DNA from: Hydrocarboniphaga effusa AP103
GTDB lineage: Bacteria; Pseudomonadota; Gammaproteobacteria; Nevskiales; Nevskiaceae
Reading direction: 5' to 3'
Assembly (NCBI RefSeq): GCF_000271305.1
Contig: NZ_AKGD01000002.1
Span: 682,001 to 746,000 of the forward strand
Length of the DNA stretch: 64,000 nucleotides
Shown here: piece after piece, positions 25,276-35,295 of the stretch
Position numbering within the stretch: position 1 is the first letter of the stretch
Layout of the letters: the number at the start of each line of letters is the position of its first letter
Made by a program: the position numbers and the translations under genes
Notes under the pieces: generated by a model
What the model was told of the DNA's origin: nothing
The model's input: only the letters and a program-made list of their open reading frames with translations
Databases searched by the model: none

Positions 25276-26652
25276 ATGCGCTTGAAGATGAAATCAATCG
25301 TGGTGGCCGCGTGCGCGGCGATCGCGGCTCCCGCGTTTGCGGCCCCGAGCACCACGCTGTACGGCGGCGGCGCCACGCTGCCGGCGATCGGCTACGTCGG
25401 CAACACCTGGCTCGCCCCGACTCCGGACAATCGCCTGAGCAGCCAGGGCGACGCCGGTTCTCTGTTCGGTCTCTACAGCGCGCTCGATCCGACCAATCCG
25501 ACGGTTTCGTATTGCCAGACCGGCAGCGGCACCGGCCGCGGCGTGATCACCGGCGCCAACCAGGGCACCGGCACCTGCCCGACCTACGCGTCGTCGCCGA
25601 CCGGCTTCGCCGCTCCGACGGCCGATGCGCACTTCGGCGCTTCGGATGCCCCGATCAGCGCTTCGGAGTTCAACCTCGGCGTGACCAACAAGGGCGCTAC
25701 GCGCGGCCAGCCCGTGCAGTTCCCGGCCGCCGCCGGCGCCATCGCGATCATCTACAACAACAACCAGGTCGTGAAGAAGAACGGTGCGCCCGAACAGCTG
25801 AACCTGACCGAATCGCAGATCTGCCAGATCTGGGCCGGCCAGATCACCAACTGGAGCGACCTGGGCCGCCCGGCCAAGCCGATCAAGCTGGTCTACCGCA
25901 GCGACAGCAGCGGCACCTCGTTCGGCTTCAGCAACCACCTTTCGTATGTCTGCCCGAACCCGGCCTACGCGACTCCGACCACGGTTTCCGGCTTCAGCAC
26001 GCAGTCGACCTTCGCCAACGCTTTCGTCGGCGGCTCGTCCGCGGTTCCGGCCGGCGCCATCGCTGCCAGCGGCAACGGCGGCGTGACCGCCGCGGTCAAC
26101 GCCAATGACGGCGCCATCGGCTACGCCGAAGTCGCCAACGCCGTGCAGGTCGCCAAGCTCGATCCGACCGCCGCGGTCAAGTTCGCCTCGGTTTCGCTGA
26201 AGGCCGGCGGCAAGAAGAAGAGCCCGGACAAGAACCCGAAGGCCTTCAAGATCGCGGCTTCGGCCGTGAACACCGACAAGGTGCTGGGCTCGAACGACGC
26301 CAATGGCCGTCCGACGCTTGTCGCGCTGACCGCTCCGAACCCGGGCTGCGTGTTCGTGGTCGACCCGGCCGCCTACGCCACCTCGATCGTCGAAGCCGGC
26401 GACTACAAGCAGTACCCGATCGTCGCCGTGAGCTACCTGCTCGGCTACTACAAGGGCTACGGTGAAGACGTCACCAACGTCCGCAACTTCTTCGCGGCTC
26501 CGTACAACCCGGCCATCAAGGGCGCCTCGGCTCCGGAAGGTGGCGAGCTGTTCATCGGCGCCAAGACCGGCCTGTCGTTCCTCGGCGGCGTGAACCTGAA
26601 GAACAACATCACCGGCACCAAGAAGGCCCCGGCGGCCTGCATCAACCAGTAA
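25276..26652 (+). CDS. PstS/DING-like phosphate-binding protein
   Basis: 458 residues from the ATG at 25276 with a strong GGAGAG ribosome site 5 bases upstream. The signal peptide is MKSIVVAACAAIAAPAFAAP. The mature N-terminus TTLYGGGATLPAIGYVG matches the GGGATLP opening of PstS and DING proteins. Further PstS hallmarks are FGASDAPISASEF, LTESQICQIWAGQITNWSDL and LVYRSDSSGTSFGFSNHL, the Ser/Thr-rich phosphate-contact loops. It is longer than E. coli PstS (about 346 residues), and no PstCAB genes follow, so it may be a secreted or periplasmic phosphate scavenger rather than the transporter subunit. Its place after the TpsA gene parallels the Pdt locus of Pseudomonas. It is followed by a strong terminator. 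Confidence 0.85.
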   Translation: MRLKMKSIVVAACAAIAAPAFAAPSTTLYGGGATLPAIGYVGNTWLAPTPDNRLSSQGDAGSLFGLYSALDPTNPTVSYCQTGSGTGRGVITGANQGTGTCPTYASSPTGFAAPTADAHFGASDAPISASEFNLGVTNKGATRGQPVQFPAAAGAIAIIYNNNQVVKKNGAPEQLNLTESQICQIWAGQITNWSDLGRPAKPIKLVYRSDSSGTSFGFSNHLSYVCPNPAYATPTTVSGFSTQSTFANAFVGGSSAVPAGAIAASGNGGVTAAVNANDGAIGYAEVANAVQVAKLDPTAAVKFASVSLKAGGKKKSPDKNPKAFKIAASAVNTDKVLGSNDANGRPTLVALTAPNPGCVFVVDPAAYATSIVEAGDYKQYPIVAVSYLLGYYKGYGEDVTNVRNFFAAPYNPAIKGASAPEGGELFIGAKTGLSFLGGVNLKNNITGTKKAPAACINQ

Positions 26653-26706
26653 GACGGGCTTCCCAACGATTGTTGCAGTTCGCGTCCGTCTAGGGCGCAC
26701 TCCTGG

Positions 26707-26735
26707 AACCCGCCTCTCCGGAGGCGGGTTTTTTT
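26707..26735 (+). terminator. rho-independent terminator
   Basis: The stem AACCCGCCTC/GAGGCGGGTT has a TCCG loop and is followed by a run of T. It lies 55 bp after the stop of the PstS-like gene. Confidence 0.93.
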
Positions 26736-26858
26736 GTTGCCGGCCCCGGGAGCTGGATCGGATTCGTGCTGGACCTGGGCCGCCAGGCCCTTGAAAATAC
26801 GTCGCTGTTCCCCAAGCTGGGAGCATCCCGACTTTCCAAGAATCCTCCGGCGAACGCG

Positions 26859-27173
26859 ATGCCTATTTACGAGTATTTCTGCACCGAGTGCGGTAAGCAG
26901 TCCGAGATTTCCCACCGTATGTCCGACCCGCCGGCCCGGGATTGCCCGGTCTGCGGCAAGCCGGCGCTGACCAAGCAGATGTCGGCGGCCGGTTTCCGGC
27001 TCAAGGGCGGCGGCTGGTACGAGACCGATTTCAAGTCCGGCGGCAAGCGCAACCTCGCCGAGGGCGGCGGTACGTCCTCGTCGGGCGACGCCGCGAGCCC
27101 CGCCGCGACCAGCTCCGGCGCGTCGCCCGCCCCGGCCGCGAGCAGCACGCCGGCGGCCTCGAGCTCGAGCTGA
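26859..27173 (+). CDS. FmdB-family zinc-ribbon protein
   Basis: 104 residues. The start is at [12 protein letters not shown] (26859), the invariant beginning of the family. Two CxxC pairs (CTEC near 8-11 and CPVC near 29-32) form a zinc ribbon, followed by [20 protein letters not shown], also typical. The C-terminal 35 residues are a Ser/Ala/Pro tail ([18 protein letters not shown]) without structure. FmdB proteins are annotated as putative regulators, but the function is unproven. It sits just upstream of aspS, a common neighbour in gammaproteobacteria. Confidence 0.88.
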   Translation: MPIYEYFCTECGKQSEISHRMSDPPARDCPVCGKPALTKQMSAAGFRLKGGGWYETDFKSGGKRNLAEGGGTSSSGDAASPAATSSGASPAPAASSTPAASSSS

Positions 27174-27212
27174 ACCCGCAGCCGAAACGCCTGCGAGCTT
27201 CACCCTGTGCAG

Positions 27213-27237
27213 CGCCCCCTTTGCCGGGGGCGTTGTC
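27213..27237 (+). terminator. hairpin downstream of the FmdB-like gene
   Basis: The stem CGCCCCC/GGGGGCG (27213-27219/27226-27232) is followed by the moderately T-rich TTGTCGTT. A second hairpin AAGCCCG/CGGGCTT lies at 27255-27273. Together they may attenuate read-through into aspS. Confidence 0.5.
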
Positions 27238-27296
27238 GTTGATGAGGGCCGAAAAAGCCCGGCCTTCGGGCTTCGACCGCAAACGTCTCAGGCGCG

Positions 27297-27302
27297 TACA
27301 AT
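27297..27302 (+). promoter_or_regulatory. candidate -10 box of aspS
   Basis: TACAAT stands 59 bp before the aspS start. A convincing -35 at 17 bp is not seen; TTCGAC lies 19 bp upstream. Confidence 0.35.
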
Positions 27303-27360
27303 GCGCGCCTCGCGCAAGCCCTCGCCGGGCCCGCTCCGTTCTCCCAATCCGATTCCAACC

Positions 27361-29202
27361 ATGATGCGTTCCCACTACTGCGGCCAGGTCACCGAAGCGC
27401 TGACCGGCGAAACCGTCTCCGTCTGCGGCTGGGTTCATCGCCGCCGGGATCATGGTGGCGTGATCTTCATCGATCTGCGCGACCGTGAAGGCGTGCTGCA
27501 GTGCGTGTTCGATCCGGATACCGCCGAAGCCTTCGCCGCGGCCGATCGCCTGCGTTCGGAATACGTGGTCAAGATCACCGGCCGCGTGCGTCCGCGCCCG
27601 GCCGGCACCGAGAACGCCAGCCTGGCCAGCGGCAAGGTCGAGCTGCTCGGCAAGCAGCTCGAAGTGCTGAACCGCTCCGAGACGCCGCCGTTCCAGATCG
27701 ACGACGACTCGGTGGGCGAGGACACGCGCCTGGCCTTCCGCTACATCGACCTGCGTCGCCCGCAGATGCAGAAGAACCTGCGCCTGCGCCACGACGTGAT
27801 CCGCCGCATCCGCAACTACATGGATGCCAACGGCTTCGTCGACGTGGAAACGCCGATCCTCACGCGTGCGACGCCCGAAGGCGCGCGCGACTATCTGGTG
27901 CCTTCGCGTACCCACCAGGGCAGCTTCTTCGCACTGCCGCAGTCGCCGCAGCTGTTCAAGCAGCTGCTGATGGTGTCGGGCCTGGATCGCTACTACCAGA
28001 TCGCCCGCTGCTTCCGCGACGAAGATCTGCGCGCCGATCGCCAGCCCGAATTCACCCAGCTCGACGTCGAAACCAGCTTCATGAGCATGACCGAGATCAT
28101 GGCGATGATCGAAGGCATGTTCGTCGACCTGTTCCGCGAGGTCATGGACGTCGATCTCGGCACGCTGCCGCACATGAGCTACGCCGACGCCATGGGCCGT
28201 TTCGGCTCGGACAAGCCCGACCTGCGCAACCCGCTCGAACTCGTCGAGATCAAGGACCTGGTCGCCGATTCCGACTTCAAGGTCTTCGCCAACCCGGCCA
28301 AGGATCCCAAGTGCCGCGTCGCGGTGCTGCGCGTCCCTGGCGGCGGCGAAAAGCTGTCACGCGGGCAGATCGACGGCTATACGCAGTTCGTGACGCAGTA
28401 CGGTGCACGCGGCCTGGCCTGGATCAAGGTCAACGAGAAGGCCAAGGGCCGCGACGGCCTGCAGTCGCCGATCGTCAAGAACCTGTCCGACGAAGCGCTC
28501 GCGGGCATCCTCGGACGCACACGGGCGCAGGACGGCGACATCCTGTTTTTCGGTGCGGACAAGTTCAAGGTCGTCTGCGACGCGCTCGGCGCGCTGCGTC
28601 TGAAGGTCGGCAACGATCTCGGCATCACGCGTGGCGGCTGGGCCGCGCTGTGGGTGGTCGACTGGCCGATGTTCGAGGAGGACGATGGGCGCTGGGTTTC
28701 GCTGCACCATCCGTTCACCGCACCCAAGCAGTTCGACGCGCAGGAAGTGCGCAACAACCCGGGCACGATCATCAGCCAGGGCTACGACATCGTGCTCAAC
28801 GGCATCGAGATCGGCGGCGGCAGCGTGCGTATCCATCGTGCCGACGTGCAGCAGGCGGTGTTCGACCTGCTCGGCATCTCGCCCGAGGAGCAGCAGGAGA
28901 AGTTCGGCTTTCTGCTCGAAGCGCTGTCCTACGGCGCTCCGCCGCACGGCGGCATCGCGCTCGGCATCGACCGCCTGATCATGCTCATGGCGGGCGCCAG
29001 TTCGATCCGCGAAGTCATCGCCTTCCCGAAGACGCAGACCGCCCACGACCCGATGACCAAGGCCCCGGGCCAGGTCGATGCGCGTCAGTTGCGTGAACTG
29101 TCGATCCGTTCGACTGTCCAGCCCAAGGGCACCGCACAAACCGCTACAACTCCAGGTACGCCGGGCAACACCGGCGGCGCGGCGCCCGCCGGATCGGCCT
29201 GA
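27361..29202 (+). CDS. aspS: aspartate--tRNA ligase (class II)
   Basis: 613 residues from the ATG at 27361 ([13 protein letters not shown]). The N-terminal OB anticodon-binding domain has [20 protein letters not shown]. The class II core includes [20 protein letters not shown] (motif 2 region), [40 protein letters not shown], and motif 3 [16 protein letters not shown]. The bacterial GAD insertion lies between. The His in RDHGG corresponds to the residue found in non-discriminating AspRS of Pseudomonas (E. coli has Leu), so it may charge both tRNA-Asp and tRNA-Asn, needing GatCAB (inference). The last about 25 residues ([20 protein letters not shown]) are a low-complexity extension beyond the usual end. 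Confidence 0.96.
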   Translation: MMRSHYCGQVTEALTGETVSVCGWVHRRRDHGGVIFIDLRDREGVLQCVFDPDTAEAFAAADRLRSEYVVKITGRVRPRPAGTENASLASGKVELLGKQLEVLNRSETPPFQIDDDSVGEDTRLAFRYIDLRRPQMQKNLRLRHDVIRRIRNYMDANGFVDVETPILTRATPEGARDYLVPSRTHQGSFFALPQSPQLFKQLLMVSGLDRYYQIARCFRDEDLRADRQPEFTQLDVETSFMSMTEIMAMIEGMFVDLFREVMDVDLGTLPHMSYADAMGRFGSDKPDLRNPLELVEIKDLVADSDFKVFANPAKDPKCRVAVLRVPGGGEKLSRGQIDGYTQFVTQYGARGLAWIKVNEKAKGRDGLQSPIVKNLSDEALAGILGRTRAQDGDILFFGADKFKVVCDALGALRLKVGNDLGITRGGWAALWVVDWPMFEEDDGRWVSLHHPFTAPKQFDAQEVRNNPGTIISQGYDIVLNGIEIGGGSVRIHRADVQQAVFDLLGISPEEQQEKFGFLLEALSYGAPPHGGIALGIDRLIMLMAGASSIREVIAFPKTQTAHDPMTKAPGQVDARQLRELSIRSTVQPKGTAQTATTPGTPGNTGGAAPAGSA

Positions 29203-29250
29203 GCCGATCCGCCGCACGCCATTCATCAGGTCACGAAGGAAGTCCGCCGC

Positions 29251-30654
29251 ATGTCGAAGTCGATCCGCCGCCCCCTGTCCTCGCTCATGGCGGTATTCGC
29301 CGCATCGGCTGGAGCGCTCGCGCTCGGCGCTTGCAACGGCGTCGGCGACGGCAACTCGCTCGACCGGATCCACATCGTGCCGGCGGAGTTCTCGACCACG
29401 CTCGAAGGAATCCAGGAGCAGTACACCGATGTGGACGCCTACCAGTGCGCGCCGCGGTCGCTGAGCCTGTTCGGCACCTTCACGCGCGGCGATGACGACA
29501 TCGGCGATTTCACGACGCGGGCGGACTGGAGCTCCGACAATCCGGCCGTCGCCCGCGTCAGCAACGGCGACATCGCCAGCCCGATCGATTCCACGCTCAT
29601 GCTCGGCAAGGGCGTCATCGTGCCCGGCAGCGTCGGCGAGACGACCATCCGCGCGAACTATCTGGACCTGCAGGCCACGATCACGGTCAAGGTCGGCACT
29701 CCGACCGATTTCACGATCACGCCCGCCAACCCCTACCTCACCCTGCATTCGCGGCAGGGCCTGCAGCTCATGGCCAAGCTCGGTGGCGTCGAAACCAACC
29801 TGACGGCCGTGGGCGGCACGCAGCTCGTGAAGGCGGCGTTCAACCCGGTCAACGACACGCTGGCCAAGGTCGTCGTTTCGAGCTCCGTCCCGGTCGTCAC
29901 CGCCCTGGGCGTCACGGGCAGCCCGCTGACGCTCGAACTCACGCTGCCGTATTGCAACCAGGTGGTCAGCACCACCGTGAACGTGGCGGTGCCGGAGTCG
30001 CTGACGCTGACGCACGAAGAGGGCTTCAATGGCGAGCTGATCGTCAACACCAACGAGCTGCTGACGCTCAAGGCCAACTTCGGCGAGGGCATCGAGCCGC
30101 AGGATCTGACTTCCCAGGCCGCGTTTTCCCGCACCAACGACTCGACCGACTCCGATGCCGCGTCGCGCTTGTCGGTCGGCACGGGCATCGTCACCGCCCT
30201 CAAGGCCGGCGCCGCGGTGCCGGTCCGGGCCGCCTGCTGTGCCATCGACCTCAACGGCGACGGCGATCAGGCCGACGAGGGCGAAACCGCCGCTTATACG
30301 AGTAACGCGCTGTCGATCACGCCGGTGGCGGGCGACCTGACCAGCTTCACGATCGCTCCGATGACGCCGACCGTGGTGTCGGGCGAGACCCAGCAGTTCA
30401 CTGCGCAGGGGACGTTCGACAATGGAGCCCGGACGCAGCCGATCACGCGCCAGGTCACCTGGAGTTCGGACGACAGGACGGTTGCGGCGTTCCCCTCGGG
30501 CAGTCCGATCGGTCTGATGCAGTCCGCAGCGAATCTCACCGAAACCGATACCGCCGAGATCACCGCCACGCCGAATACGTCGATCGACGGCACCACGGTC
30601 ACGGCGCCGATCAAGACCACGGTCACGATCACGCCGGCTCCGGCCGCCGAGTAA
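29251..30654 (+). CDS. lipoprotein with bacterial Ig-like (BIG_2-type) domains
   Basis: 467 residues. The signal peptide ends in the lipobox LGAC (Cys near residue 28), so it is lipid-anchored. Three or four Ig-like repeats follow, each with the BIG_2 pattern: RADWSSDNPAVARVSNG, TVKVGTPTDFTITPANPYLT, ITPVAGDLTSFTIAPMTPTV, RQVTWSSDDRTVAAFPSG. A CCAIDLNGDGDQADEGE segment resembles a Ca-binding dockerin-like loop. It is likely a surface or periplasmic structural lipoprotein; no enzymatic residues are visible. It is transcribed alone between aspS and the convergent xseA. Confidence 0.75.
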   Translation: MSKSIRRPLSSLMAVFAASAGALALGACNGVGDGNSLDRIHIVPAEFSTTLEGIQEQYTDVDAYQCAPRSLSLFGTFTRGDDDIGDFTTRADWSSDNPAVARVSNGDIASPIDSTLMLGKGVIVPGSVGETTIRANYLDLQATITVKVGTPTDFTITPANPYLTLHSRQGLQLMAKLGGVETNLTAVGGTQLVKAAFNPVNDTLAKVVVSSSVPVVTALGVTGSPLTLELTLPYCNQVVSTTVNVAVPESLTLTHEEGFNGELIVNTNELLTLKANFGEGIEPQDLTSQAAFSRTNDSTDSDAASRLSVGTGIVTALKAGAAVPVRAACCAIDLNGDGDQADEGETAAYTSNALSITPVAGDLTSFTIAPMTPTVVSGETQQFTAQGTFDNGARTQPITRQVTWSSDDRTVAAFPSGSPIGLMQSAANLTETDTAEITATPNTSIDGTTVTAPIKTTVTITPAPAAE

Positions 30655-30684
30655 GTCCGGCGTCGACCCAGGCCCGGCTCGCGC

Positions 30685-32013
30685 TCAGCGCAGCCGGGTC
30701 AGCTGCACGCTTCCTTCGGCGAGCTGCAGTTCGACTTCGTCGTTCAACTTCACTCCGTCCGGGCTGCGCAGGATTTCGCCGTTGCGATCCCGGGCGATCG
30801 CATAGCCTCGGCCCAGCACGGCCTGCGGATTCAGGCTGGACAGCAGCGCATCGAGGCTGGCCAGGCGTTCCGACGGGGCTTGCAGCGCTCCGCGTATCGA
30901 CTGGTGCAGGCGCAGCTCCAGTCCGTGGCGGCGGTCTTCGAGCCGCAGCAGATGCGCATCGAGACGCAGCGCGGCGAGCCGGGCCCGGTGTCCGCGCAGG
31001 CGTTCGTGCAGCGAGGCCACGAGCTGGCGCTGACGCTGGCTCAGACGCAGTTCGAGCTCGTCGAGCCGTTGTGCACGCTCCTGCAGCCGGCGGCCCGGAT
31101 GCAGCTGGCGCAAGCGATGCTCCAGCTGTCGTAACCGGTCGCGGCGAGCGTTCTGCTGCTGGCCGAGGCTCAGCTCGATGCGGCGCTCGGCGACATCGAG
31201 TCGCTGCTCCCAGTCGGCCACGTTGGGGCTCGCGAGCTCGGCCGCGGCGGTCGGCGTCGGTGCGCGCAGGTCGGCGGCGAAATCGGCGATCGTGAAATCG
31301 ACTTCGTGGCCGACGCCGCAGATCACCGGCTTGGCACAGGCCCGGATCGCACGGGCGACGGCTTCTTCGTTGAAGGCCCAGAGGTCTTCGAGCGAGCCGC
31401 CGCCGCGTACCAGCAGGACGACGTCGACCGGCGCGAGCGCGGGCAGTTTCTGCAAAGCCTTGACGATGGCCGGAGCCGCCTCGGCGCCCTGGACCGGCAC
31501 CGGGTGCAGGTAAACCGTGGTCAGCGGAAAGCGGCGGGCGAGGGCGGTCAGCACGTCCTGCACGGCCGCGCCGGTAGCCGAGGTGATCAGCCCGATCGCG
31601 CGCGGAACCGGTGGGATCGGCCGCTTGATCCCGGCGTCGAACAGGCCTTCGGCCTGCAGCCTGGCCTTGAGCTTTTCGTAGGCCAGCAGCAGGGCGCCCT
31701 GGCCGGCGGGTTCCATCGCCTCGCAGATCAGCTGCAGGTCGCCGCGCGCGGTGTAGACGCTCGGCTGGGCGCGAACGCGCACCTGGTCGCCGTCGCGCGG
31801 CAGCGGACGCACGAGGAAGTTGCGGTTGCGGAACATCACGCAACGCATTTGCGCGCGCCCGTCCTTGAGCGTGAAGTACCAATGCCCCGAACTCGGCTTG
31901 GACAGGTTCGAAATCTCGCCCTCGACCCAGACCGAGGGCAGCGCGTCCTCGACGAGGGCGCGCAGGATCTCGGTGAGCTCGGAAACGGCGTAGACCGTGG
32001 TGGCGGTAGGCAT
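30685..32013 (-). CDS. xseA: exodeoxyribonuclease VII large subunit
   Basis: 442 residues, the expected length. The N-terminal OB-fold is VSELTEILRALVEDALPSVW, EGEISNLSKPSSGHWYFTLK and MRCVMFRNRN. The catalytic core includes PIPPVPRAIGLITSATGAAV, VLTALARRFPLTTVYLHPVP, LLVRGGGSLEDLWAFNEEAV, ICGVGHEVDFTIADFAADLR and APTPTAAAELASP. A long helical region follows, and the C-terminus is SLNPQAVLGRGYAIARD. With XseB (not in the window) it degrades single-stranded DNA in both directions during mismatch repair and recombination. It is divergent from guaB across a 112-bp intergenic region. Confidence 0.96.
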   Translation of the reverse strand: MPTATTVYAVSELTEILRALVEDALPSVWVEGEISNLSKPSSGHWYFTLKDGRAQMRCVMFRNRNFLVRPLPRDGDQVRVRAQPSVYTARGDLQLICEAMEPAGQGALLLAYEKLKARLQAEGLFDAGIKRPIPPVPRAIGLITSATGAAVQDVLTALARRFPLTTVYLHPVPVQGAEAAPAIVKALQKLPALAPVDVVLLVRGGGSLEDLWAFNEEAVARAIRACAKPVICGVGHEVDFTIADFAADLRAPTPTAAAELASPNVADWEQRLDVAERRIELSLGQQQNARRDRLRQLEHRLRQLHPGRRLQERAQRLDELELRLSQRQRQLVASLHERLRGHRARLAALRLDAHLLRLEDRRHGLELRLHQSIRGALQAPSERLASLDALLSSLNPQAVLGRGYAIARDRNGEILRSPDGVKLNDEVELQLAEGSVQLTRLR

Positions 32014-32080
32014 CCGCGATTATGGGAGGGGTTCGCCGGATTATTAAAGCCGGTCTGCGGATGCCTTCTGCGGAGGCCCC

Positions 32081-32095
32081 ATGCGGAAACCGCAT
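32081..32095. promoter_or_regulatory. 15-bp perfect dyad upstream of the guaB -10
   Basis: ATGCGGAAACCGCAT is fully symmetric (6-bp arms, AAA centre) and lies 4 bp before TATAAT, where an operator would cover the promoter spacer. It does not match the 16-bp PurR consensus. Confidence 0.4.
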
Positions 32096-32098
32096 CTG

Positions 32099-32104
32099 TA
32101 TAAT
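32099..32104 (+). promoter_or_regulatory. -10 box of the guaBA promoter
   Basis: TATAAT stands 22 bp before the guaB start. No good -35 is present at 17 bp, which would suit a promoter governed by the adjoining dyad or by a start-site GC discriminator. Confidence 0.55.
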
Positions 32105-32125
32105 GTCGCTTTGCCGGAGCCGTTC

Positions 32126-33613
32126 ATGTCGCGTCTTTCCCAAGACTCCCGCATCGATCTCGAAGCCCTCACTTTCGACGACGTGCTGCTACAGCCCGCG
32201 TACTCGGAAGTGCTGCCCAGGCAGGTCGATCTTCGTACCCCGCTGACTTCGCGCATCACCCTCAACATTCCGCTGCTGTCCGCGGCCATGGATACGGTCA
32301 CCGAATCCAAGCTCGCGATCGCGCTCGCGCAGGAAGGCGGCATCGGCATCGTTCACAAGAACATGACGGCCGAGCGCCAGGCCGCCGAAGTCCGCGCGGT
32401 CAAGAAGTTCGAAGCCGGCGTGATCGTCGACCCGGTGACCGTGCATCCGGGCATGACCATCGGCGAAGTGCTCGCGCTCACGCGCGCGCATCGCTTCTCG
32501 GGCGTGCCGGTGGTCGAGGGCAACCAGCTCGTCGGCATCGTCACCTCGCGCGACCTGCGCTTCGAGACGCGCTACGACCAGCCGGTGTCGAGCATCATGA
32601 CGCCGAAACAGCGCCTGGTGACGGTCAAGGAAGGCGCGAGCAAGGAAGAGGTGATCGCCAAGCTGCACCAGCACCGCATCGAGAAGGTGCTCGTGGTCAA
32701 CGACGCCTTCCAGCTGCGCGGCATGATCACGGTGAAGGACATCCAGAAGTCCACCGACTTCCCGAATGCCTCGAAGGACGAGCACGGCCGCCTGCGCGTC
32801 GGTGCCGCGGTCGGCACCGGCGGCGACACCGACGAGCGCGTCGCCGCGCTCGTCGAAGCGGGGGTCGACGTCGTCATCGTCGATACCGCACACGGACACA
32901 GCAAGGGCGTGCTCGATCGCGTTCGTGCGATCAAGAAGCGCTACGGCGATCTACAGGTGATCGGCGGCAACATCGCCACTGGCGAGGCCGCGCTCGCGCT
33001 CGTCGATGCGGGCGCCGACGCAGTCAAGGTCGGCATCGGCCCGGGCTCCATCTGCACCACGCGGGTCGTTGCGGGCGTGGGCGTTCCGCAGATCAGCGCG
33101 GTGATGTCGGTAGCCGATGCGCTGCGTGGCCGCAACATTCCGCTGATCTCCGATGGCGGCGTACGCTACTCGGGCGATTTCGCCAAGGCCATCGCGGCCG
33201 GCGCGTACTGCGTGATGGTGGGCTCGATGCTCGCGGGCACCGAAGAAGCGCCCGGCGAAGTCGAGCTCTATCAGGGTCGCTCGTACAAGGCGTATCGCGG
33301 CATGGGCAGCATGGGCGCAATGTCGCAGGCCCAGGGCTCCAAGGATCGCTACTTCCAGGACACCACCAGCGAAGTCGAGAAGCTGGTTCCGGAAGGCATC
33401 GAAGGCCGTGTTCCGTACAAGGGCCCGATGGGCGCGATCGTGCATCAGATGATCGGCGGCCTGCGTGCGAGCATGGGCTACACGGGTTGCCTGAGCATCG
33501 GCGAAATGCGCACCAAGACGCGCTTCGTGAAGATCACGTCCGCCGGCATCAAGGAAAGCCACGTCCACGACGTGACGATCACCAAAGAAGCGCCGAACTA
33601 TCGCGTCGGCTGA
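32126..33613 (+). CDS. guaB: IMP dehydrogenase
   Basis: 495 residues from the ATG at 32126, with GGAG 8 bases upstream. The N-terminal half of the TIM barrel starts [20 protein letters not shown]. Two CBS domains follow ([20 protein letters not shown] and [20 protein letters not shown]). The catalytic loop [15 protein letters not shown] contains the nucleophilic Cys, and the flap region is [10 protein letters not shown]. It oxidises IMP to XMP with NAD, the committed step of guanine nucleotide synthesis. guaA follows 16 bp later in one operon. Confidence 0.97.
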   Translation: MSRLSQDSRIDLEALTFDDVLLQPAYSEVLPRQVDLRTPLTSRITLNIPLLSAAMDTVTESKLAIALAQEGGIGIVHKNMTAERQAAEVRAVKKFEAGVIVDPVTVHPGMTIGEVLALTRAHRFSGVPVVEGNQLVGIVTSRDLRFETRYDQPVSSIMTPKQRLVTVKEGASKEEVIAKLHQHRIEKVLVVNDAFQLRGMITVKDIQKSTDFPNASKDEHGRLRVGAAVGTGGDTDERVAALVEAGVDVVIVDTAHGHSKGVLDRVRAIKKRYGDLQVIGGNIATGEAALALVDAGADAVKVGIGPGSICTTRVVAGVGVPQISAVMSVADALRGRNIPLISDGGVRYSGDFAKAIAAGAYCVMVGSMLAGTEEAPGEVELYQGRSYKAYRGMGSMGAMSQAQGSKDRYFQDTTSEVEKLVPEGIEGRVPYKGPMGAIVHQMIGGLRASMGYTGCLSIGEMRTKTRFVKITSAGIKESHVHDVTITKEAPNYRVG

Positions 33614-33629
33614 AGCTGAGAACCCGTTG

Positions 33630-35216
33630 ATGTCCGCACCCGCTGCAAACATTCACGCCGACCGGATCCTGATCCTCGACTTCGGCAGCCAGCTCACCCA
33701 GCTCATCGCTCGCCGTGTGCGCGAGCTCGGCGTCTACTGCGAGCTGCACCCGTACGACATGGCCGACGCGGCCATTCGCGAGTTCGCGCCCAAGGGCGTG
33801 ATCCTGTCGGGAAGCCCGGAATCGGTCGCCGCGGCAGGCTCGCCGCGCCCGCCGGCCGCGGTCTGGGAACTCGGCGTGCCGGTGCTCGGCATCTGCTACG
33901 GCATGCAGGTGATGGCGCATCACTTCGGTGGCGTGGTCGAGCCGCACGACCAGAAGGAATTCGGCTACGCGGAGGTTCGCGCGCGCGGACATTCGCAGCT
34001 GCTCAAGGGCATCGAAGATCGCGTCAACGCCGAAGGCCACGGCCTGCTCGACGTCTGGATGAGTCACGGCGATCGCGTGGTGCAGCTGCCCGAAGGCTTC
34101 AAGTGCATCGCCTCGACGCCAGACTTGCCGCTCGCCGGCATGGCCGATGAAATGCGCCACTACTACGGCCTGCAGTTTCACGCCGAAGTCACGCACACCA
34201 AGCAGGGCGAACGCATCTACTCGCGTTTCGTGCACGAGATCTGCGGTTGCGGCAATGCCTGGAAGCCCGACAGCATCATCGACGACGCGATCGCGCGCGT
34301 TCGTGCGCAGGTCGGCGATGGCCACGTGTTGCTGGGCCTTTCGGGCGGCGTCGATTCGTCGGTGGTCGCCGCGCTGCTGCACAAGGCGATCGGCAAGCAG
34401 CTGACCTGCGTGTTCGTCGATCACGGCCTGCTGCGGCATCAGGAAGGCGATCAGGTCATGCAGATCTTCGCCAAGAATCTCGGTGTGAAGGTCATTCGCG
34501 TGAACGCCGAGCAGCGCTTCCTCGAAGCGCTCGCGGGCGTGGCCGATCCGGAAGCCAAGCGCAAGATCATCGGCAAGCTGTTCGTCGATGTGTTCGATGA
34601 AGAGTCGAGCAAGATCGACAACGTGCAGTTCCTGGCTCAGGGCACGATCTATCCGGACGTGATCGAGTCGGCCGGTGCCAAAACCGGCAAGGCGCACGTG
34701 ATCAAGAGCCATCACAACGTCGGTGGCCTGCCCGAGCACATGAAGCTCAAGCTCGTCGAGCCGCTGCGCGAGCTGTTCAAGGACGAAGTGCGCCGCATCG
34801 GCGTCGAACTGGGCTTGCCGCACGAAATGGTCTATCGCCATCCGTTCCCGGGCCCGGGCCTGGGCGTGCGCATCCTCGGCGAAGTCACCAAGGCCGCGGC
34901 CGATACGCTGCGCCTGGCCGATCACATCTTCATCGAAGAGCTGCGCAAGAGCGGCTGGTACGACAAGACCAGCCAGGCTTTCGCGGTCTTTTTGCCGGTG
35001 AAGTCGGTCGGCGTGACCGGCGACGGCCGTCGCTACGAGCCCGTCATCGCGCTGCGCGCGGTGCAGACCATCGATTTCATGACCGCGCACTGGGCGCATC
35101 TGCCGTACGAGCTGCTCGACGTCTGCTCGCGCCGCATCGTCAACGAGATCGCCGGTGTCTCGCGCGTGGTCTACGACGTCTCCGGCAAGCCGCCCGCGAC
35201 GATCGAGTGGGAATAG
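33630..35216 (+). CDS. guaA: GMP synthase (glutamine-hydrolysing)
   Basis: 528 residues from the ATG at 33630; a TTG one codon earlier is also in frame. The class I amidotransferase domain has [20 protein letters not shown], the nucleophile elbow GICYGMQVM, and the catalytic His/Glu in [10 protein letters not shown]. The ATP-pyrophosphatase domain has the PP-loop [20 protein letters not shown]. The C-terminal dimerisation domain ends PPATIEWE. It aminates XMP to GMP. It forms an operon with guaB and ends at a strong terminator. Confidence 0.97.
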   Translation: MSAPAANIHADRILILDFGSQLTQLIARRVRELGVYCELHPYDMADAAIREFAPKGVILSGSPESVAAAGSPRPPAAVWELGVPVLGICYGMQVMAHHFGGVVEPHDQKEFGYAEVRARGHSQLLKGIEDRVNAEGHGLLDVWMSHGDRVVQLPEGFKCIASTPDLPLAGMADEMRHYYGLQFHAEVTHTKQGERIYSRFVHEICGCGNAWKPDSIIDDAIARVRAQVGDGHVLLGLSGGVDSSVVAALLHKAIGKQLTCVFVDHGLLRHQEGDQVMQIFAKNLGVKVIRVNAEQRFLEALAGVADPEAKRKIIGKLFVDVFDEESSKIDNVQFLAQGTIYPDVIESAGAKTGKAHVIKSHHNVGGLPEHMKLKLVEPLRELFKDEVRRIGVELGLPHEMVYRHPFPGPGLGVRILGEVTKAAADTLRLADHIFIEELRKSGWYDKTSQAFAVFLPVKSVGVTGDGRRYEPVIALRAVQTIDFMTAHWAHLPYELLDVCSRRIVNEIAGVSRVVYDVSGKPPATIEWE

Positions 35217-35242
35217 AGCGAGCGGCTGTCTCCGAAACAACG

Positions 35243-35269
35243 AAAACCGCCGAAGTCCGGCGGTTTTTT
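35243..35269 (+). terminator. rho-independent terminator of guaBA
   Basis: The stem AAAACCGCCG/CGGCGGTTTT with loop AAGTC is followed by TT, starting 27 bp after the guaA stop. Confidence 0.92.
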
Positions 35270-35295
35270 CATGTCCGCACCACGGTAAATCGCTG

